Assembly (NCBI GenBank): GCA_965601475.1
Contig: OZ271832.1
Location: 5,270,001-5,334,000 of the forward strand
DNA: 64,000 bases
Reading direction: 5' to 3'
From: JAWPMT01 sp965601475
GTDB taxonomy: Bacteria > Bacteroidota > Bacteroidia > Cytophagales > Cyclobacteriaceae
A program made the position numbers and the translations under genes. Positions 43,905 to 51,000 of the stretch are shown one piece after another. Position 1 is the stretch's first letter. Every line of letters begins with the position of its first letter. The notes under the pieces are model-generated. The model ran no database searches, was not told the DNA's origin, and saw only the letters and a list, made by a program, of their open reading frames with translations.

Positions 43905-44582
43905 ATGCAAAATGACATCGCGCTCAGCGCATCCCACATCGACAAGTTCTTTTATGAACCCTCCACATTTCAGGCACTCAAGGATATATCATTTCAGGTC
44001 AGAAGAGGGGAGTTTCTCTCGCTGGTCGGTAAATCAGGCTCTGGCAAATCCACCCTCTTGTATGTGCTATCCACAATGGATACCAGCTACGGCGGAGATT
44101 TGACGATCAATCAGGAGAAATTGACCGGCAGGACTCAAAATGAACTCGCAGCCTTTCGCAATGCCAACATCGGTTTTGTATTCCAGTTCCACTACCTGTT
44201 GCCAGAGTTTACTTCCCTCGACAACGTCATGCTTCCTGCCTTGAAATTGGGCAAAAAGACCAAAGAAGAAATAAAGGAAAATGCCATGGCCAACCTAAAG
44301 CTCCTGGGCTTGGAAGATCAGGCACTGAAGTCTGCCAACAAACTATCCGGCGGTCAACAGCAACGTGTAGCCATTGCCAGAGCCTTGATCAACGAGCCGG
44401 CGATCATCATGGGGGACGAACCCACCGGCAACCTGGACTCCAAGAATACGGAAGTTGTTTTTGATATCTTCCGGCAACTTGCCGAAGAGCGGGGCCAGAC
44501 GATCATTGCGGTGACGCACGATGAAGAGTTTGCTGGCAAAAGCGATCGGATCCTGGAACTCAGCGACGGCTATATGTTATGA
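43905..44582 (+). CDS. LolD/MacB-type ABC transporter ATP-binding protein
   Basis: This 225-residue nucleotide-binding subunit has a Walker A GKSGSGKST (about 42-50), Q loop in FVFQFHYLLPEFTSLDNV, signature LSGGQQQR (about 147), Walker B IIMGDEPTGNLD (about 167) and the H loop in AVTHDEEF. The FHYLLPEFT motif is typical of the LolD/MacB branch. It powers the FtsX permease at 42653. The last four bases overlap the following lipoprotein-like gene (ATGA). It is the only transporter ATPase in the window. Confidence 0.94.
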   Translation: MQNDIALSASHIDKFFYEPSTFQALKDISFQVRRGEFLSLVGKSGSGKSTLLYVLSTMDTSYGGDLTINQEKLTGRTQNELAAFRNANIGFVFQFHYLLPEFTSLDNVMLPALKLGKKTKEEIKENAMANLKLLGLEDQALKSANKLSGGQQQRVAIARALINEPAIIMGDEPTGNLDSKNTEVVFDIFRQLAEERGQTIIAVTHDEEFAGKSDRILELSDGYML

Positions 44583-45283
44583 CTGCATTCCTCTGGAATT
44601 CCATACTTTGTGCGTTGGTGATGGTACAGCATGCCAGCTGTACCGCTTCCAGGAGGGTGCAGGACCCTTGTCCGGAAGGTGAACGCGATTGCCAGAAAAT
44701 AACCATAAATGGCCTCAGCCTGGACTATTCGATGCGTGAGACGGAGCATGAAGTGGTGCTGGACCTCCATACCGACGATCCGCTGATGGTGGCCAGGATA
44801 CTTGCTCTCGGGATAACGCTATCCTGGCAAGCAGTCGGCAAAGGCTCCAAATCCATCAATTACCCCATGGGATTGTTGGAAATTCGTTCTTTCAAATCAG
44901 CTGAGGACCTGAAGCAGTTTTGGCTCAGTTCCAATACGCGCCAAAACTGGGTAACGAGGCTATCACGACTGAAACATATCGCCAGGGTTCAGGAAGGTAA
45001 GCACAAAACCCATAGCTCCATTGATTCGCTATCAGGTTTGCAAGCCGACTTCTTTGTTAGGGAACACGAATTTCATTACCGGCTTACCCTCAAAAAAACC
45101 GAGATCGCAGACCCCCCAGCTTTCTCGCCGGAGCTCTCCATCGGAAGACTGGTTCTCTCCTCCCGACTCGTGAAGCGAAGCCGCCGACCGTCATCACCTT
45201 TTCACCTGGTCGCACAGGGCAAAATCGATGCCTTTGAATCCCCATGGGAGCTCAGATTATGCCCATTGGAGCTTGCAAAGTGA
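44579..45283 (+). CDS. Lipoprotein-like protein of the exporter operon
   Basis: The protein has 234 residues and starts in the ATPase stop codon. The N-terminus (MTAFLWNSILCALVMVQHASC) is a lipoprotein-type signal with a possible lipobox HASC. The mature part is basic (LSRLKHIARVQEGKHKTHSS, LVKRSRRPSSPF) with a few beta strands, and I recognise no family. Because it is tightly coupled to a MacAB-TolC-type exporter, it may be a partner or dedicated cargo. It contains no repeats or catalytic motifs that I can see. Confidence 0.6.
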   Translation: MTAFLWNSILCALVMVQHASCTASRRVQDPCPEGERDCQKITINGLSLDYSMRETEHEVVLDLHTDDPLMVARILALGITLSWQAVGKGSKSINYPMGLLEIRSFKSAEDLKQFWLSSNTRQNWVTRLSRLKHIARVQEGKHKTHSSIDSLSGLQADFFVREHEFHYRLTLKKTEIADPPAFSPELSIGRLVLSSRLVKRSRRPSSPFHLVAQGKIDAFESPWELRLCPLELAK

Positions 45284-45393
45284 CCAGCAACCCAGGAAAA
45301 TTCAATAAGCACCAGAGTCGATTCAGCTGACAATGCGTCTGCTTCCGCCAGTTTGGTGTTCATTGCTAACTCCGGAAGGGGTGTATTTGCAGC

Positions 45394-46773
45394 ATGACGC
45401 TTGAGGCTCAGATCCTATTGATTTCATGGCAATTGAATGGGGTTCAAGTCAAAAAGAGTAAGGTGAAGGTGAAAGCATTTGTGCGTTGGTATGTTCGATT
45501 TGTTTTGATGGTGGTTTGGACTGCTGGTCAAGCACAGGTGCACTGCCTCACCAATACCATGGACAGTGTGCGCCGATCCCAATATCCCTCTTCCGGGACG
45601 ACAAAAAGTTTTGAGCGCTGGATGACGGAAACAAAAGGTCGCAAAGGTTCCAGGCCGACGACAGGTACCACCATCTATCGTATCCCGGTGGTTGTCCACG
45701 TGGTGCACAATGGAGAGCCTGTCGGGACAGGTGCCAATCTCAGCCATGACCAGGTTTTGTCCCAAATCGATGTGCTCAACGAGGATTTCAGAAGGGCCTT
45801 CGGGACCAATGGGTTCAACACCCATGCCGATGGCGCCGATACCCACATCGAGTTCTTCCTGGCTCCCCAGGACCCTATGGGTAACCTGCTACCCGAGCCA
45901 GGTATCGACCGTATCCATGGAGGTCAGGAGGAATGGACCCACGGCCTGTTGCAAAGTGAAGTAGAGTCGGAGCTCAAGCCTTCGACCATTTGGGACACGG
46001 ACCGCTATTGTAACATCTGGACACTCAACTTTGGCGGCCCCATTGGTCGTTTCTTGCTGGGTTACGCGCAGTTTCCCGATGCATCCGATTTACAAGGCCT
46101 CGAGGAGGAAGAAGGCAGTGCCCACACCGATGGTATTGTGATCGACTACAAATACTTTGGAAGCCGCGAAAAAGGTGATTTCCAAAGCCTGGTGGCCCCT
46201 TACGACCATGGTCGAAGCACCACACATGAGATGGGGGATTGGCTCGGACTCCGTCATATATGGGGTGATGGCGATTGTGCTATGGATGACTACGTGATAG
46301 ACACGCCACCCGCAGCGGAATCCTTCGCGGGCTGTCCACAGGGTGCTTACTCTTGCGAAGAGGAGTCCATGATCCAAAACTACATGGACTACACCGACGA
46401 CCTTTGCAAGAGTATATTCACTGAAGGTCAAAAGGAAAGGATGCTGACCGTTTTGGAGCATTCACCCAGGCGAGCCAACATGGTGCGATTGGCCTACGCA
46501 ACCGCGGATTCCCCAACCAGCATCAGTTCAGCGATCTTCCCCAATCCCGTCAGTGAGCAATTGTATCTGCGACTGGAGGGGATTACCGGTTCACTAACGG
46601 TCACGATTCTCAGTACCTCAGGCGAATTGAGCAAAGTAGAGGAGCGGGAGATCGCCGCGCAGCGCTATTTGTGGCGGATCAATATGGAAGACCTCAAAAC
46701 AGGCATATACGCCCTCAAAGTCACGTCAGCCGAGTCTGATCACTTAGCAGTTCACAAGTTCTTCGTCCGGTGA
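45394..46773 (+). CDS. T9SS-secreted M43-like (pappalysin) metalloprotease with altered zinc motif
   Basis: This 459-residue secreted protein has an extended N-terminal signal (about 25-47), a propeptide and an M43 (pregnancy-associated plasma protein A) domain. Typical M43 landmarks are RIPVVVHVVHNGEPVG, VLNEDFRRAF, the downstream Cys pattern and the Met-turn region QNYMDYTDDLC. The zinc motif should read H-E-x-x-H-x-x-G-x-x-H; here it reads HEMGDWLGLRH (278-288), with Asp282 (codon GAT, one base from CAT) replacing the second His. The C-terminal 80 residues (about 378-459) are a type A sorting domain (IFPNPVSEQLYLRLEG, GIYALKVT). The change suggests loss or change of activity. Confidence 0.82.
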   Translation: MTLEAQILLISWQLNGVQVKKSKVKVKAFVRWYVRFVLMVVWTAGQAQVHCLTNTMDSVRRSQYPSSGTTKSFERWMTETKGRKGSRPTTGTTIYRIPVVVHVVHNGEPVGTGANLSHDQVLSQIDVLNEDFRRAFGTNGFNTHADGADTHIEFFLAPQDPMGNLLPEPGIDRIHGGQEEWTHGLLQSEVESELKPSTIWDTDRYCNIWTLNFGGPIGRFLLGYAQFPDASDLQGLEEEEGSAHTDGIVIDYKYFGSREKGDFQSLVAPYDHGRSTTHEMGDWLGLRHIWGDGDCAMDDYVIDTPPAAESFAGCPQGAYSCEEESMIQNYMDYTDDLCKSIFTEGQKERMLTVLEHSPRRANMVRLAYATADSPTSISSAIFPNPVSEQLYLRLEGITGSLTVTILSTSGELSKVEEREIAAQRYLWRINMEDLKTGIYALKVTSAESDHLAVHKFFVR

Positions 46774-46794
46774 TGGATTCTCCTGTAGGCGTCC

Positions 46795-47175
46795 TCACAG
46801 CAGGTGTTTCGCGTTGGATATCAGATCCACTGGTTCAAAGGGTATCTGCACAGGCAATTGCAGCTTCTCGATGTGTTCGACCTTACTTGCATCATGCACA
46901 AGCAACAACCTTTTCAAATCGTAGCGCTGGCTATGCAGGAGATACCATAGGAATTCCTGTCCCAACGGGTCATTAGAGCAACAATAGATCAGCAGCTCGA
47001 TGTCCTTTCGTGAGAACTTATGCAACTCCCAGAAGGATGCCAAAGGAGCTGCACAATCGATCTGTGAGTGATTCAGAATCTCCACAATGTTCTCCCCCAG
47101 GTCCTGATTATCTGATGCCACAGCTACCATGCCATAAAAGTGAAAACTTGCGAACTCACATCTTATGATGAACAT
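46795..47175 (-). CDS. Degenerate receiver-like protein
   Basis: This 126-residue protein has no signal peptide. The pattern of strands and helices (YGMVAVASDNQDLGENIVEIL, KDIELLIYCCSND, LKRLLLVHDASK, PFEPVDLISNAKHLL) resembles a response-regulator receiver domain, but the acidic pocket, the phospho-acceptor Asp and the conserved Lys are not in place (Cys-Cys or Val occupy the expected positions). It may be a pseudo-receiver, a PAS-unrelated sensing fragment or a decaying gene. Its end lies 22 bases from the protease stop, convergent. Beyond its start is a 0.9-kb gene-free region. Confidence 0.5.
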   Translation of the reverse strand: MFIIRCEFASFHFYGMVAVASDNQDLGENIVEILNHSQIDCAAPLASFWELHKFSRKDIELLIYCCSNDPLGQEFLWYLLHSQRYDLKRLLLVHDASKVEHIEKLQLPVQIPFEPVDLISNAKHLL

Positions 47176-47235
47176 CAGGTGGGGGTATGAATCCCAGTCT
47201 TGTTGACATGATTTTTTGGAGCATCATCGTTTTTC

Positions 47236-47332
47236 CCTTGGATTAGGGGCATCGCCGGCTTTCGCCTTTACGCTTCGCTGCGCTGCAGGGTACCGGCTCT
47301 ATCCGGGCTAGGGGCGAGGTCATCGACCAAGG
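47236..47332. repeat. GC-rich element with inverted ends in the gene-free region
   Basis: A 97-bp block bounded by CCTTGG (47236-47241) and CCAAGG (47327-47332) contains two direct copies of TAGGGGC (47244 and 47309), two of CCGGCT, and a palindrome-like stretch, CGCTTCGCTGCGCTGCAG. It stands out in base composition from the surrounding DNA. Similar GC-rich intergenic blocks (CTTTCGCC...TACGCTTCGCTGCGCT type) occur as dispersed repeats in Bacteroidota genomes, but I cannot confirm copies here. Confidence 0.4.
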
Positions 47333-47479
47333 TTAGAGACTGTGCTTTCCAGTACTGCCAAAGCCCTTTTTGGGGACTATGAGCTTCGTCAGTGAATTGC
47401 CCAGACCATGGCTGTCGCGAGATTCAGGCAGTTCCATACTTCAAGCCCGCCAGTCCTATGACGATTTGTCCTCAACCAT

Positions 47480-47751
47480 GCTTGATCAAGGCCGGATATG
47501 AATGATTCGCGTCAGTCTGCGTCCAAATGTGTCTGTATAGCACATAATTCACCTCAATTTGCACCTGATCGACTTGAATAAGTGTATGATTCATGCTAGT
47601 CTGTACATGATTGGGTTCAAGCTATGGGCAATTCATTCCATTTTATGCATGATCAACACGCAGAAATACTTGATTCACTATCAAGAGCGCATGATCAATA
47701 CTCGGAAGGACGTGATTCATACTAGTAGACACGTCATCGAGGCATGGAAAC
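47480..47751. repeat. 21-bp tandem repeat array, about 13 units
   Basis: From 47521 to 47751 the units are exactly 21 bases long (starts at 47521, 47542, 47563, 47584 and so on to 47731); two more units precede (47480 and 47501), one of them a base short. The shared core is near RCATGATTCA or RCATGATCAA, followed by eleven poorly conserved bases; CATRCTAGT recurs in several. The frame starting at 47559 stays open through the units and reads as heptads of the form (M/V/L)-I-H-x-S-x-x. The remainder of 47176-48094 apart from this array and the GC-rich block shows no gene. Confidence 0.9.
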
Positions 47752-48094
47752 CATGATGCGCTACGGCACATCCGTAAAGGCCAAAGCCAACTCCAGATCA
47801 CCAGCCGACACCTCTTTTCCCCGCATCGTCAGAGGAACGCACGGAACTCGTTGGACCCAATGCCACCCAGATTGACTTCGGAAGAAGCGTCCATGGCTAT
47901 CCATGGTCGCTAGGAAAAGCATGCAGCACGGCCAGGACCACCATCACGAAGACCGCTAAACAAACAGTGCGGGTGACGAATTTGTCCACCCATTAGACGA
48001 ATGTGACCCCCCTAGGTCTTCCAATAGACCAGGATTTTTACCCTTGAGTACTGTCCATACGCTCCTTGGAATACTGGGTAAAAATCAAGTGAAT

Positions 48095-51000
48095 ATGATT
48101 AAGAAAATTTTGTTTGCCAATGCACTGGGAATTTGGCTGAGTACGTTCGGGTTCGCCTTTCAGCAGGAGCCGATCACCACTTTTCCCTACCTGGAAACAT
48201 TCGACAGTAACGGAGGCGCTTTGCCGGCGGATTGGACCATCACAGAAGAGGATAGTTGGTCATGGATCATCAATTCAGGGGTCACGATATTTCCCGGCAC
48301 AGGCCCCAATACCGATCATACCACGTTTGAAAGTACGGGCGACGGGTTTTTCATGCATACAGCCATTCTTTCATCAGTGACCAGTGGAAGCATTGCCAGG
48401 TTGAAAACTCCTGAAATAGACCTATCCGGGATCGCGGCCCCAACATTGCTTTTCCACTATCACATGTTTGGCAGCAATATCGGCACGCTGCAGGTCAACG
48501 TGCTGAGTGAAGGAGAAACCGTTACAACTACGCTCCTGGAAATCACGGGACAGCAGCATGCGTCCGGAGACGAGCCCTACTCACAGGCTGAAGTTTTCCT
48601 GGAGGCATTTCGAGATCAGGTGATCAGTTTGGAATTTGCCGGAAGTGCTGTCGGCGGCTTCAACAATCAAATTGCCATTGATGATGTTCGCCTGGAAGAG
48701 AGCACACGCGATCTGGCCCTTATTGACATTCCATTCCCTGGCACCGATGTATTTGGCGAAGACGTTGTCGTTATTGAAATTCAGAACCAGAGCCTCGAAG
48801 CCCTGGAGGTTGAGACTTTTCAGGTATCGTACTTTGTAGATGAGACCCTGGCAGCCACAGAAACCCTAACGGCTTCCCTTATACCGGAGGAAGTGCTGTC
48901 ATACACCTTTCAAACGACTTTCGATTTTTCCAACTCGGGCTCGCAACGCATTCGTGCAGAAGTGGAACTGGCGGGTGATCGGGAGGCCACCAATGATGCC
49001 TTCGAAAAGGTCGTGGTCAACACGCCATTCATAGGCAACTACACCATGACCCAAAATGCACCAGGGGTGGGGGTCTTTGGATTACCCATTTTCGGAACTG
49101 AAACCCTTGAAGTCTTCTTGCAAAAGAGTGATGAAGATCATCGAACTTTCTCCGCTACCTATCTGGGAGGGGAATCGACTGACTTCACCTTCATCATTCT
49201 TCCCAATTTTATCGATGGTACTGCGGAGGCGTTTTTTCAGGAACAGGAGGTTGCTGAGGTCGTCTGCGAAGCATCGGGCCTGCCTGTTGTGCTGCAGCCA
49301 GCAGATCTACCGGGGATCCTGGATCTGAACGACGACGATACCTTCACCATGACCTTGGAGGAAAACGCCAATGACTGCGGCATCGCCGATGCTACATTCA
49401 CTTTGGTCAAAGATGCTATCGGACCTGACCTTGTGGTAGAGGAAGTACTTGGTCCGTTGAATGGTGAATTAAATGCAGCAAGCCCCGTCAGTTTTATCAT
49501 GCGGAACGTGGGCCCCATAGGAGTTGCAGCACCTGCGGTGAGCATTGTGCTGGATGGTGTTGAAGTCATTCGTGAAACTGTGGGCCAGCCTGTGGCAGCA
49601 GGCCAGTCCATTGCCTATACCACCACAGCTACCCTGGACTTGTCAGCACCACAGTCCTTTGACCTGGAGGTGGTCCTGGAAGCTGCCCGGGATATCAATC
49701 TCGAGAACAATGCACTGGCTGTCAGACTTGACAACTTTGAACGTCAGGCGCTGGAAGCACTGTATCACGCATGGTCTGGTGATGAGTGGACAGACAACAC
49801 CCACTGGCTGTCTGATGCTCCCCTTGGGTCCTGGTTCGGTGTAGAAGTCAATGGCGACAATCGGGTAACTGAATTGAACCTCACAGCCAATAACCTTGTC
49901 GGCGCAATTCCAAACGAGATTGGTGATCTGAGTCATTTAACATTTTTGGGACTCGACTTCAATGCCCTGGCCGGAAACCTGCCGGCCTCCATCTGGGATT
50001 TGACTTTGCTTACCGTGCTATCAATGGAAGGCAACAGCTTGGATGGACACATACTTCCGGATATTGGCAGCCTGAACAACCTGGAGTATTTCAATGTGTC
50101 TGACAATGATTTTTCAGGGTCAATACCGGAGGAGCTAGGGGCCCTGGCGGAATTGGAGGTCTTGTTCCTGAATGACAATGATTTTTCGGGTGAGATCCCA
50201 GCTGCCTTTGGGGATCTGAGCAAGCTCGTGGTGGCGGATTTGGACAGAAATCAACTCACGGGCGAAATACCGTCCGCCCTCGGCAACCTTAGCAACCTGA
50301 AAGAACTTGATCTAAATCAGAATCAGCTTGTTGGATCCATTCCCACGGAATTGGGGAATCTGGGCGCCCTGGAGTTTTTGGACCTTGGCGCCAACGGGCT
50401 TTCTGGTCTTATCCCTTTGTCCTTGGCTGACCTTGGCAATCTCAAGGTGTTGTTACTCGCTGGAAACAATTTGTCTGGCGGTATCCCTCCAGAATTGGGC
50501 AGCCTGGTTGATCTGGAACGTTTGGAGCTCAGCAACAATCAATTAATTGGGAACATACCATCCGAATTAGGCAACCTGGGTAGGCTGGACCAATTGAATT
50601 TCGACAACAATCAGCTAAGTGGCCCCATACCATCTGAATTGGGTGCGTTAAGCAACCTTGTTGATTTGGAACTTCAAAGCAATAGCCTGGAAGGCGCGGT
50701 ACCCCAGGAATTGACCGATCTTATCAACTTGAGGAGATTGAATCTTTCCAGGAATCACCTAACCTCTTTACCCACCTTCGACAACGGGACGCTAGGAGGC
50801 CTGGAGTTCTTCGAAGCGCAGGAAAATGCCTTTGGTTTTGATGCCTTGCTGCCCAACATCTCAGTGCTGACGGAGTACACCCCCCAAGCCAATGTCGACG
50901 AAGAAGAGACCCTAACCCCAAATGAAGTAACATCTATCACGCTGGAGGTGACCGAGCGTACAGCTTTGAATGAATATCAATGGCTGAAAGATGGAACAGC

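Noticed and set aside
47480..47751. CRISPR array
   Set aside because: The units are directly adjacent with no spacers and are imperfect; no Cas genes are in the window. The 41-bp array at 22281 fails for the same reasons.
47559..47756. 65-residue open frame of heptads (M/V/L-I-H-x-S-x-x) as a protein gene
   Set aside because: The frame exists because the 21-bp units are a multiple of three and lack stops; it starts at a TTG, has no ribosome site, and the third of each unit that would vary in a coding gene is not biased. Kept as a repeat, with coding left open in the findings.
47897..47989. 30-residue minus-strand peptide with one membrane helix, starting at a GTG
   Set aside because: The hydrophobic segment is attractive, but the GTG start, the very short length and the lack of any neighbour or ribosome site do not support it.
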